NCBI GenBank assembly: GCA_023127875.1
Contig: JAGMFA010000022.1
Span: forward strand, 1-18,570
DNA: 18,570 bases
Direction of reading: 5' to 3'
DNA from: Candidatus Zixiibacteriota bacterium
GTDB taxonomy: Bacteria > Zixibacteria > MSB-5A5 > SM1-73
The translations under genes and the position numbers were made by a program. The notes under the pieces are model-generated. The model was not told the DNA's origin. It ran no database searches and saw only the letters and a program-made list of their open reading frames with translations. Shown in pieces: positions 7,532 to 13,479 of the stretch (the first letter of the stretch is position 1; every line of letters starts with the position of its first letter).

Positions 7532-8572
7532 CTAACCAAAAAGTTTTTCAGCTTTCTGCGGCGAAACGGCACAAGAGGACTCCTCCTCGCTTAAGGCATT
7601 CTTCAATGCCACCAAAGCCACCTCCATTTGATCCTCGGTGGGCTCGTTGGTGGTGATGCTCTGAATCCAAAGACCGGGGGCACTTAAGAACCTGATGATT
7701 TTAAGATTCTGGGTCTTTCCAGACAGTCTCAAAAGCTCATATCCTGCTCCTGCCACCAGAGGCAAAAGTGAAAAATGAATCAAGAATCTTTTTATCAGAG
7801 TGGGCGGAACCCCGGATACAAGATAATAAATGGTATCGGAGACGGAGTAAAACAAAATGGCAAAGACTACTACTATTAAAATAAAGCTGGTTCCACAGCG
7901 AGGGTGATGGGTGGAGAAAATCTTAACGTTTTCCACGATCAGCTCCTTGCCAGCTTCGTAGGTATAAATGGATTTATGTTCCGCCCCATGATACTGAAAG
8001 ATTTTTTTGAACTCACCGATTCTGGAGATGGCCCATACATATGAAATAAAAAGGATCACTCGAAGGATGCCGGCAATCAGGTTAAAAGCTAAAGCTTCCT
8101 TTCTTACCCCCAGGATTTCAGAAAACCACAAAGGTAGAAAGAAGAAAATCCCGACCCCCAATACCATGGCAAAAATTACGGTGACAACCAAATAGACACT
8201 TGTGAGAAAATCCGATCTTGCCTTTTTCTTCTTGGACTGTGATTTTTCCTCTTCTTTTCCGCCGGAGGCGGTCAGACGATCGCCCCCAGACGGGGGCTCG
8301 TCTGAGCCCGTCTGGGCGGATTCTTCGGACATGGCGACCTCTGCTGAGTAGTTTAAAGTCTTTATGCTGATCACCAGCATCTCCACAAAGGAGACAAATC
8401 CCCGGATCAAAGGCAATCCTAATGGTTTGTATCTCTGGGTGAATGAGATGAATTTTTGATTTTTGACCACGATCTCTCCATCTGGTTTCCTCACTGCGGT
8501 GGAGACCCGATGAGGTGAACGCATCATCACCCCCTCTATTACCGCCTGTCCACCAACGTGCATATCAGCCAA
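7532..8572 (-). CDS. DUF1385 family membrane protein (YqhQ-like)
   Basis: Conserved multi-pass membrane protein of unknown biochemical function, usually located next to prfA and rpmE. The diagnostic HVGGQAVIEGVMMRSP lies at the N-terminus. Further family blocks are YHGAEHKSIYTYEAG and THHPRCGTSF, and four to five hydrophobic spans follow the charged middle region. I place the start at a TTG (8570-8572), because AGGAAGG lies just before it and the extra residues of the longer reading (ATG at 8606-8608) come from a repeat also present at 15304-15325. The ATG at 8561-8563 (MHVGGQ) is another candidate. An in-frame GC-rich repeat (8260-8320) inserts about 20 residues (TGSDEPPSGGDRLTASGG) into the hydrophilic loop, making the protein longer than usual. 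Confidence 0.9.
   Translation of the reverse strand: MADMHVGGQAVIEGVMMRSPHRVSTAVRKPDGEIVVKNQKFISFTQRYKPLGLPLIRGFVSFVEMLVISIKTLNYSAEVAMSEESAQTGSDEPPSGGDRLTASGGKEEEKSQSKKKKARSDFLTSVYLVVTVIFAMVLGVGIFFFLPLWFSEILGVRKEALAFNLIAGILRVILFISYVWAISRIGEFKKIFQYHGAEHKSIYTYEAGKELIVENVKIFSTHHPRCGTSFILIVVVFAILFYSVSDTIYYLVSGVPPTLIKRFLIHFSLLPLVAGAGYELLRLSGKTQNLKIIRFLSAPGLWIQSITTNEPTEDQMEVALVALKNALSEEESSCAVSPQKAEKLFG
8260..8320. repeat. GC-rich palindromic repeat inside the DUF1385 reading frame
   Basis: On the minus strand the core GGGCTCAGACGAGCCCCCG matches the core of the intergenic element at 2103-2121 base for base, and the flanking GTCTGGGGGCG differs by one base. It keeps the frame open and encodes Gly/Ser/Pro/Asp-rich residues in a hydrophilic linker before the first membrane span. 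Confidence 0.8.
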
Positions 8573-8705
8573 TGTGCCTTCCTTCCTCTTTGTAGTTGCT
8601 CGATTCATCGAGCAGAAGCGTAAAAAGTGTTTGCGTCTGGCTTAAAGTTACCGCACTCACCAGAAGATACAAAAAAGCGCCTGCTATCCACAATAATATC
8701 AGCAC
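8565..8705 (-). CDS. Possible 46-residue single-span membrane peptide
   Basis: A GTG at 8703-8705 opens a 46-codon frame between rpmE and DUF1385. It begins with a strongly hydrophobic segment (VLILLWIAGAFLYLLVSAV), followed by a polar tail. Its TGA (8565-8567) overlaps the DUF1385 start region in the arrangement TGATATG, which would allow coupled translation. No clear Shine-Dalgarno precedes the GTG, and the tail runs through a repeat sequence. It may be a real small gene or a chance frame. Confidence 0.25.
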   Translation of the reverse strand: MLILLWIAGAFLYLLVSAVTLSQTQTLFTLLLDESSNYKEEGRHIG

Positions 8706-8738
8706 TTACTTGTTGACAACAGTCGCTTGTTGGTCTTG

Positions 8739-9002
8739 CTACTTTTCTCCGCTATCCTGAGAGCTTTCCGGCTTTTCTTCTTTGCTTTCCTGCTTTTTTT
8801 GTTCAAAATTCTTATACTTTTTTCTGAAACGCTCCACCCTTCCTGCGGTATCTACCAGCTTCTGCTTTCCGGTGAAGAACGGATGACACACAGAACAAAT
8901 CTCCACCCGGATATCCTTCACCGTGGAGCGGGTGTGGATCACGTTACCACAAGCACAGGTGATGGTGGTCTCAAAATACTTAGGATGAATCTTTGGTTTC
9001 AA
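8739..9002 (-). CDS. rpmE: Ribosomal protein bL31, zinc-binding form
   Basis: Component of the large ribosomal subunit at the central protuberance and intersubunit bridge. The family core [19 protein letters not shown]…[26 protein letters not shown] is complete. The four zinc-ligand cysteines (CxC then CxxC) identify the C+ zinc form. I choose a TTG start (9000-9002) giving 87 residues, because AAAGGAG lies 8 bases upstream and homologues begin at this KPKIHP block. The 46 codons open upstream are made from an intergenic repeat. A Lys/Glu/Ser-rich tail of about 20 residues ([15 protein letters not shown]) extends beyond the usual end. It heads the conserved rpmE - DUF1385 - prfA order. Confidence 0.95.
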   Translation of the reverse strand: MKPKIHPKYFETTITCACGNVIHTRSTVKDIRVEICSVCHPFFTGKQKLVDTAGRVERFRKKYKNFEQKKQESKEEKPESSQDSGEK

Positions 9003-9027
9003 CTGCTCTTCTCCTTTCCACTTCCCG

Positions 9028-9074
9028 CCTTTGGTGGTTCGGCTTTGCTCACCACCCTGAGCTTGCCGATGGGC
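9028..9074. repeat. CGGCAAGCTCAGG-GTGGTGAGC repeat, copy 1
   Basis: On the minus strand this reads TCGGCAAGCTCAGG, GTGGTGAGC, then GAACCACC. The same words occur in the same order on the plus strand at about 15271-15306. It lies within the presumed rpmE leader and creates a false N-terminal extension of rpmE in the longer open frame. Confidence 0.65.
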
Positions 9075-9240
9075 AGGATTACCAATTTGATACGAAAATA
9101 TAATCAAATCAATTAGAAAAGCAAGATAAATATATAGCACATTTATATTCTATTATCGATTTCTTCATTTAGCCCCCTGTTTCCTTACGGGCGCCTCAGG
9201 CGGGGCGTCCGTCACCAAAAAGAAACAGGTAAAACTGAAA

Positions 9241-9402
9241 GGGTTTGTTGAAAAACACGCTGGAGTGCACCAGCTTGTCCGAATTCTGGATCCATAGGAC
9301 TGGTGCGATTTTTCTCGAAATTTAGTTAGTTGGGGTATAAAGACACTTGATTTCAGAAAATCGCCCAGATGGGCACTCCGAAAACACTTTTTCAACACGC
9401 CC
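9241..9402. repeat. MITE-like element with nested inverted repeats
   Basis: About 162 bp bounded by imperfect terminal inverted repeats. The left end begins GGGTTTGTTGAAAAA and ends GGAGTGC (9241-9268). The right end read in reverse begins GGGCGTGTTGAAAAA and ends GGAGTGC (9373-9402). Inside are CACCAG/CTGGTG with GTCC/GGAC, and GCGATTTTTCT (9305-9315) with AGAAAATCGC (9355-9364). No transposase is present. The TGTTGAAAAA end also appears at 15027-15036. Confidence 0.65.
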
Positions 9403-9444
9403 TAAAGCTTGACACTCCAAAATAGCAACTCAAAAACTTACTTT

Positions 9445-9522
9445 TTAAAAAGGTCTTTTTTTCAATTGTTGATTGGCCAGCTTGGATAGTTTATCGGTCT
9501 TCAATTGGATTTCTTTTTCCAT
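9445..9522 (-). CDS. Possible 25-residue peptide with strong ribosome site
   Basis: An ATG at 9520-9522 is preceded by GGGGAGGAGACG, one of the best Shine-Dalgarno sequences in the window. The frame encodes a basic, amphipathic 25-residue peptide beginning MEKEIQLKTDKLSKLANQQ and ends with TAA at 9445-9447. I recognise no family. The MITE-like element starts about 40 bp downstream, so this could also be the 5' end of a gene truncated by decay. The strong ribosome site is the only positive evidence. Confidence 0.35.
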   Translation of the reverse strand: MEKEIQLKTDKLSKLANQQLKKRPF

Positions 9523-9622
9523 CGTCTCCTCCCCATTTTATTTCTATGAGGAACTCGATAATTCGGAATTTCCCTTCGATCAACAAGTCCCATCCTTACG
9601 CATTTCAACTATCTCATTCTCC

Positions 9623-9652
9623 CATCCGTTAAATCCGCTTAATCCGTTGACC
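9623..9652. repeat. ATCCGTT-AATCCG-TTGA repeat overlapping a stop codon
   Basis: CATCCGTTAAATCCGC followed by TTAATCCGTTGACC is the same family as the ends of the element at 2060-2180. It supplies the last residues and the stop codon (9639-9641) of the DHS-like gene. Confidence 0.6.
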
Positions 9653-10592
9653 ACACCGCCTTGAGTGCCCAAGCTAAAAGGGGAATCATGATCTCATGGT
9701 GTCCGGTGAAAGAAAAACCCTGACCGCTTTTCTGGGTGGGGCGCAGGACTACATTCACATTGGGGCGATAATGTTGAATCATGTCAAAATTGGCAGTGGT
9801 GAAATTCTGGATTTTTCCCTTTATATTTCGAGCCACAGAAAGCGCCTTTAAAAAGACCTCCGGCAGAACCACCGCTGATCCAAAATGTAAAACCACTCCT
9901 CCATTATTCAATCTGGAAACTTCGTTGGCTAAGATTTTAAAATCTGTATATGTTGCTTTACCCGTGGAAGCCGGATCAAAATTGGGATGCTGATGGACTA
10001 TATCTGTCCCGAAAGCCACGTGCACACAAGCCGGGATATTCAGCCGATAGGCGTTTGCCAGAAGGCTATGTTTTCTGAATTTTGCTTTAAGCTCTGTTAT
10101 CTTTTTGCCGATTGCCTCCCCCAGACCCATATCTTTTTCACAGGCAAAAGAGGAGATTTGATTGAATATCTCCCCGGTCTGTTTAGCCATGCCGAACGAA
10201 CCATCCTCAATTCCCTTCTCCACCTCCTCTGATGTTTTTCCCCAGAGGGCAATCTCTAAATCATGAATGGCTCCCGCTCCATTGGTTGAGAGCAAAGTCA
10301 CAAAACCTTCCTCCATGAGGTCGATCAATACCGGTGAAAGCCCGCATTTGATGGGATGAGCGCCTAATATTAGAATGATGGGCTTTTTTTTGAGCTTGGC
10401 TTTCACTATCGAATCTATAAGCGATCTTAGGTCTTCCGCTTTTAAGTATTTGGGAAGACTTTTCAGGAAGCCGTAAATATCAGAATCCGGCTTAAGCGGT
10501 TTCCCGAAGTTTTTGATCTGGGTCTTGCTTTTCCGGCTTCGGATCGAATATGTCTTGACCTTGTTCAGATCTATTCTGGTGAATTTTGACAT
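9639..10592 (-). CDS. Conserved protein, possibly deoxyhypusine-synthase-like fold, function unknown
   Basis: This 317-residue protein has strongly conserved-looking blocks: ILGAHPIKCGLSPVLIDLME (about 75-94), TNGAGAIHDLEIAL (103-116), DGSFGMAKQTG (130-140), HVAFGTDIVHQHP (191-203), GGVVLHFGSAVVLPEVFLKAL (231-251), FDMIQHYRPNVNVVLRP (269-285) and GHHEIMIPLL (297-306). I recognise this pattern from uncharacterised bacterial proteins. The GA-IHDLE and GTDI…H blocks recall NAD-binding deoxyhypusine/homospermidine synthase proteins, but that link is weak. Histidine-rich clusters suggest metal or nucleotide binding. No strong Shine-Dalgarno precedes the ATG; the N-terminal RTIDLNKVKTY-like start supports it. 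The last four residues and the stop come from a repeat. It follows the DUF3108 gene, separated by 186 bp of repeats. Confidence 0.85.
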   Translation of the reverse strand: MSKFTRIDLNKVKTYSIRSRKSKTQIKNFGKPLKPDSDIYGFLKSLPKYLKAEDLRSLIDSIVKAKLKKKPIILILGAHPIKCGLSPVLIDLMEEGFVTLLSTNGAGAIHDLEIALWGKTSEEVEKGIEDGSFGMAKQTGEIFNQISSFACEKDMGLGEAIGKKITELKAKFRKHSLLANAYRLNIPACVHVAFGTDIVHQHPNFDPASTGKATYTDFKILANEVSRLNNGGVVLHFGSAVVLPEVFLKALSVARNIKGKIQNFTTANFDMIQHYRPNVNVVLRPTQKSGQGFSFTGHHEIMIPLLAWALKAVWSTD

Positions 10593-10627
10593 TTATAGCG
10601 CACAAATAAAAAAATTGGCATCTTAAG

Positions 10628-10755
10628 TGTCATGTTGAGCGAAGCGAAACATCTCTACGTATGTTTTTGTTTGGCTGAGCGTAGTGGTCAACAGATTCAA
10701 ATAGACTGGTGGAAGTTAGATTCTTCCCCCGCCAAAGGCGGGGTCAGAATGACAT
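10628..10755. repeat. Repeat block downstream of the DUF3108 gene
   Basis: The gap contains TCATGTTGAGCGAAGCGAAAC, GGCTGAGCGTAGTGG, TTAGATTCTTCCCC and the hairpin CCCCGCC-AAA-GGCGGGG (about 10727-10743), which runs into GTCAGAATGACATG. These modules resemble the CATTCTGAG/AGCGAAG-type palindromic repeats common in metagenome-derived bacterial genomes. No T run follows the hairpin on the minus strand. Confidence 0.55.
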
Positions 10756-10778
10756 GTAATAGTCATTATTGCCTTTAT

Positions 10779-11720
10779 TTAGTATTTTCCTACCTTTCCT
10801 AGTTTATAACTGATCAGCTCGGTGGAGATGGAGCCTATGATCACTTTGCTTTTCATCAAAACCGGCATCTTGGTCTCATCGTCAGTCAGCCATATGGTTA
10901 AGCTTCCCTTTTGCTTGAATATTCCGGGGGTCTTTAAGAGGGGCTCCACCACCACACAGTCGAACTCTCCTGCATCCACCTTTACCCTCTCTTTTCGCAG
11001 GACCTTAACCTCCAAAGGATAGTTCTTCTTGTCTGTATGATTGTCCACGAAAATTGACTTCCCCACGGTCAACTCCTGAGTTCTCACAAAATAGAAGGCG
11101 GAAAGCACATCCTGCGCATATTCTGCCACCTCAAATGTATCTTTTCCGCTATTATATATGGCCAAATGATTCTCCTGATCGAAAATCATGGAAATGTCTG
11201 CTTTAAACTTTCCCTCTCTTAGATGTTTATCATAACGCAAAGAAAAAAGACCATGCATATCCATGAACGATTCCACCTTATCGTCCACCTTGAAGAAAAC
11301 GGAGAAGAATTTGTTGGATTTGGCGGTGGAGACGATATGATAACATTTCCTGCCATCCAGTTTCACAATTTCAGGAATCTCCATTACTGCGGTTCCAGCC
11401 TTGATCACTCCATACCCAACTGAAAACTCCAGCCTTTCCCCCACTCCGAAAGCCCGATTGGAGACCACCCTTTTAAGCTCTCTCTCTTCCGGCGAACGTA
11501 GTTTTATCTCCATCTTGGGCGGCTTTAAAGGAATCTCGATCTCATCTGAGTTTGTGGTATCGACCATCATCCGGTTCAGGTCAGAAGGGGCTTTCTTGCT
11601 GGTTGTCTGCGGGGGAGATGCCCCTCTTATCCCTTGATCAAAGAAAAAGATCACTGATAGTATGGTGATCAGAGGTAGGAGATGTTTAAAAGAAGCTGAG
11701 CTTATAATCTTTCCCATCAT
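10779..11720 (-). CDS. Exported DUF3108 domain protein
   Basis: This 313-residue protein has an N-terminal signal peptide (LLPLITILSVIFFFDQGIRGA) and a low-complexity polar linker to about residue 85. The DUF3108 domain follows, opening with FGVGERLEFSVGYGVIKAGTAVMEI. This fold belongs to periplasmic or envelope proteins with an all-beta structure and unknown activity. Further typical blocks are YHIVSTAKSNKFFSVFFKVDDKVESFMD, VDAGEFDCVVVEPLL and GSLTIWLTDDETKMPVLMKSKVIIGSISTEL. The gene starts 28 bp downstream of the phosphatase gene, suggesting co-transcription. Function is unknown; an envelope lipid or polysaccharide ligand is a guess from the fold type only. Confidence 0.9.
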   Translation of the reverse strand: MMGKIISSASFKHLLPLITILSVIFFFDQGIRGASPPQTTSKKAPSDLNRMMVDTTNSDEIEIPLKPPKMEIKLRSPEERELKRVVSNRAFGVGERLEFSVGYGVIKAGTAVMEIPEIVKLDGRKCYHIVSTAKSNKFFSVFFKVDDKVESFMDMHGLFSLRYDKHLREGKFKADISMIFDQENHLAIYNSGKDTFEVAEYAQDVLSAFYFVRTQELTVGKSIFVDNHTDKKNYPLEVKVLRKERVKVDAGEFDCVVVEPLLKTPGIFKQKGSLTIWLTDDETKMPVLMKSKVIIGSISTELISYKLGKVGKY

Positions 11721-11748
11721 CCAGTAATTCTAAAAGTAGGTGTGGAAA

Positions 11749-12267
11749 TTATCTTTTTGTCACCAAGCTTAAAAGCTCTGGGTATATCCTTTTTACCTCC
11801 TTCTCAATCTCTGAAAAACTTTGCTCATAATCGTTCGGGCTACCCCCTATGGGGTCTTTGATAAACAAGACGCCTCGGTTTTGATCTTCGTTTGACGCAG
11901 GTTTTAGCTGAGGGAAAGCCTTCAAAAGGTAAGTTTTATCTTTTGCCCTTTTGTCAATTCGCCTGATAAAATCTAAGTGTTCCGGCGACATGGCCAAAAT
12001 CAAATCGGCTTCTTTGATCATCTTTGTGGTCAACTCACGGGAACGGTGTTGGGTCAGATCCACATTCCGAAGTCTGGCTACCTGTATGGCAAAAAGAGAG
12101 GCAGGTGCGTCTTTCAATCCAAAAGTTCCTGCGGAGCTAACCATGAGATTATCAATTCCATTCTCCCGCAACATCTTTTTGAGAATGCCTTCCGCCGTTG
12201 GACTACGGCAGGTATTGCCGGTGCAAACAAACAGGATTTTGAACCTATCCTTATCCGTTTTTTCCAT
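11749..12267 (-). CDS. Low-molecular-weight phosphatase, YwlE protein-arginine phosphatase type
   Basis: A 172-residue cytoplasmic phosphatase. The P-loop CTGNTCRS (Cys15 to Ser22) carries the nucleophilic cysteine and the phosphate-binding arginine. The Thr before the second Cys (Thr19) matches the residue that gives B. subtilis YwlE its phosphoarginine preference, whereas tyrosine phosphatases usually have Ile or Leu there. The general acid is Asp138 in DPIGGSPNDYEQS, also YwlE-like. It lies between the eIF2B-like gene (178-bp repeat-containing gap) and the DUF3108 gene (28-bp gap). No protein-arginine kinase McsB is visible here. A start at 12265-12267 is used although its Shine-Dalgarno is weak. 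A protein-tyrosine phosphatase is the alternative. Confidence 0.9.
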   Translation of the reverse strand: MEKTDKDRFKILFVCTGNTCRSPTAEGILKKMLRENGIDNLMVSSAGTFGLKDAPASLFAIQVARLRNVDLTQHRSRELTTKMIKEADLILAMSPEHLDFIRRIDKRAKDKTYLLKAFPQLKPASNEDQNRGVLFIKDPIGGSPNDYEQSFSEIEKEVKRIYPELLSLVTKR

Positions 12268-12347
12268 GAGGTTTAAATAGAAAAAACTTCGCTTTCCTTA
12301 TAGCTTTCTTATCCCACTCTGTGACCCTGCGACCACCGAATAACATG

Positions 12348-12400
12348 GTAGCCGCCCATTTGGGCGTAAGGATGCGTCCCGCTTCAGGCGGGACGGCTAC
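12348..12400. repeat. Three-way palindromic repeat
   Basis: An outer stem GTAGCCG (12348-12354) with CGGCTAC (12394-12400) encloses two inner hairpins, GCCCATTTGGGC (12354-12365) and GTCCCGCTTCAGGCGGGAC (12376-12394). The whole would fold as a cruciform or three-way RNA. On the plus strand it is followed by ATTTTTTGAA, but there is no plus-strand gene to terminate. Confidence 0.7.
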
Positions 12401-12445
12401 ATTTTTTGAATTCAGACAAGATCTATTGAGTCCTCTTTCTATTAT

Positions 12446-13396
12446 TCAAAAATGACGTTCTCTTATACGTTCCATCAGCTTCTTGCACAATCTGGTCTTT
12501 CGGATATAATGGGGAATTTCGGAGGGAGGAAAAAATCCCTCGTTGGTTATCACCTGCTGACAGAAAGAAAGCGGAATCTCCTCGAAATATGGATTTTCCA
12601 CCTTCACGTTCAAAAGCTCGGAATCCAAAATCTCCTTAGGGTCGCCGTTGGCAAAAGGCGAAAGTCGCCAGGTGCTGGAGATGAATTTGCTTCTTTCACA
12701 TGCCACATAAAGCGGAATCCCATACTCCTCAGAAAGAAGGCAAAGATAGAAGGTTCCGATTTTATTGACGAAGACGGTCTCAGAGATGGAGTCCGCTCCC
12801 ACCAAAAACAGATCTGCGTCTTTGGCGAAAGCCCCCATGGCGGCATCCGTTATCAGGGTTACCGGAATCTTAGCATTTCCCAAGAATCTGGCTAAGAGTC
12901 GTCCCTCTAACATGGGACGGGATTCACATACAATCACCTCAAAAGACCTACCTTTCTCTTTGGCTTTTTTCAGGATCGCCAGAATCGATCCGGAGGAGGA
13001 ATGAGTCAAAATCTTTGAGCCTTCCTCCACCAGCTTTTCTCCGCTCTGGGCGATAAGTTGAATTGAGTTTAATGAATTGTAGGTGAATTCCTCCGCTTTC
13101 TCTTTGGTAAATTCGGTTAACTCATTCAGAGTGAGAGTGGGCAAAAGTTCTTCCACCGAATATAATATGGAGTTGACCAGATTGAAGACAGAAGCCATAT
13201 GAGGTTGGGCTGATACTAAGTCTGCCCCCAACTTCAAAAGATCGCGGAAATATTCTTCCTTAGACTCAGCACCGCTTTTGGAGGCGAAAAGAACAAACAC
13301 AGAGGCGGCTTTCCGGGAAAGCTCGGATGCGCCGGAAACGTTGTCACCTTTTATTTCCTCCAGCACCTGTGTGCCGGATTGTTCAGATTGAATCAT
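12446..13396 (-). CDS. eIF2B alpha/beta/delta-type (MtnA/R15P isomerase superfamily) protein
   Basis: This 316-residue protein belongs to the superfamily of eIF2B regulatory subunits, methylthioribose-1-phosphate isomerase (MtnA) and ribose-1,5-bisphosphate isomerase. An N-terminal helical domain leads to ILTHSSSGSILAILKKA (about 129-145), VIVCESRPMLEGRLLARFL (154-172), ITDAAMGAF and the signature VGADSISETVFVNKIGTFYL (199-218). The Asp of GAD (Asp202) fits the catalytic Asp. The catalytic Cys of the HCN/HCNS loop in MtnA and R15P isomerase is Ser (THSSS, Ser133), so the usual isomerisation is doubtful. The protein may bind a sugar phosphate or nucleotide in another role. It lies between rnhC and the phosphatase gene. 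Confidence 0.88.
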   Translation of the reverse strand: MIQSEQSGTQVLEEIKGDNVSGASELSRKAASVFVLFASKSGAESKEEYFRDLLKLGADLVSAQPHMASVFNLVNSILYSVEELLPTLTLNELTEFTKEKAEEFTYNSLNSIQLIAQSGEKLVEEGSKILTHSSSGSILAILKKAKEKGRSFEVIVCESRPMLEGRLLARFLGNAKIPVTLITDAAMGAFAKDADLFLVGADSISETVFVNKIGTFYLCLLSEEYGIPLYVACERSKFISSTWRLSPFANGDPKEILDSELLNVKVENPYFEEIPLSFCQQVITNEGFFPPSEIPHYIRKTRLCKKLMERIRERHF

Positions 13397-13418
13397 AAAT
13401 ACCGTACCAACTCCAGTC

Positions 13419-13479
13419 TTGAGAATTGAGATTCGAGAGTTGAGTTTTTAAAGCCTTTAACTCGATTCTCACTTCTCAA
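13419..13479. repeat. Long imperfect inverted repeat overlapping the rnhC stop
   Basis: TTGAGAATTGAGATTCGAG (13419-13437) pairs with CTCGATTCTCACTTCTCAA (13461-13479) at 17 of 19 positions around an AT-rich loop. The stop codon of rnhC (13476-13478) lies in its right arm. Confidence 0.65.

Larger units (their letters stand above)
9003..9638. other. Intergenic region between the DHS-like gene and rpmE
   Basis: This 636-bp gap holds the rpmE leader with a GGCAAGCTCAGGGTGGTGAGC-type repeat (about 9028-9074), a GC-rich GGCGCCTCAGGCGGGGCGTCCG repeat (about 9190-9211), the MITE-like element at 9241-9402, and a small ORF at 9445-9522. AT-rich DNA at 9085-9165 could carry the rpmE promoter (TTGCTT, 16 bases, TATATT on the minus strand), but the match is weak. 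Confidence 0.6.

Noticed and set aside
9003..9140. N-terminal extension of L31
   Set aside because: Encoded by a repeat; L31 homology and the ribosome site both place the start at 9002.
9165..9398. 77-codon minus-strand ORF
   Set aside because: It is built entirely from the MITE-like element and a GC-rich repeat, has a Cys/Phe/Ser-rich composition and no ribosome site.
12452..12895. 147-codon plus-strand ORF
   Set aside because: Antisense shadow of the eIF2B-like gene.
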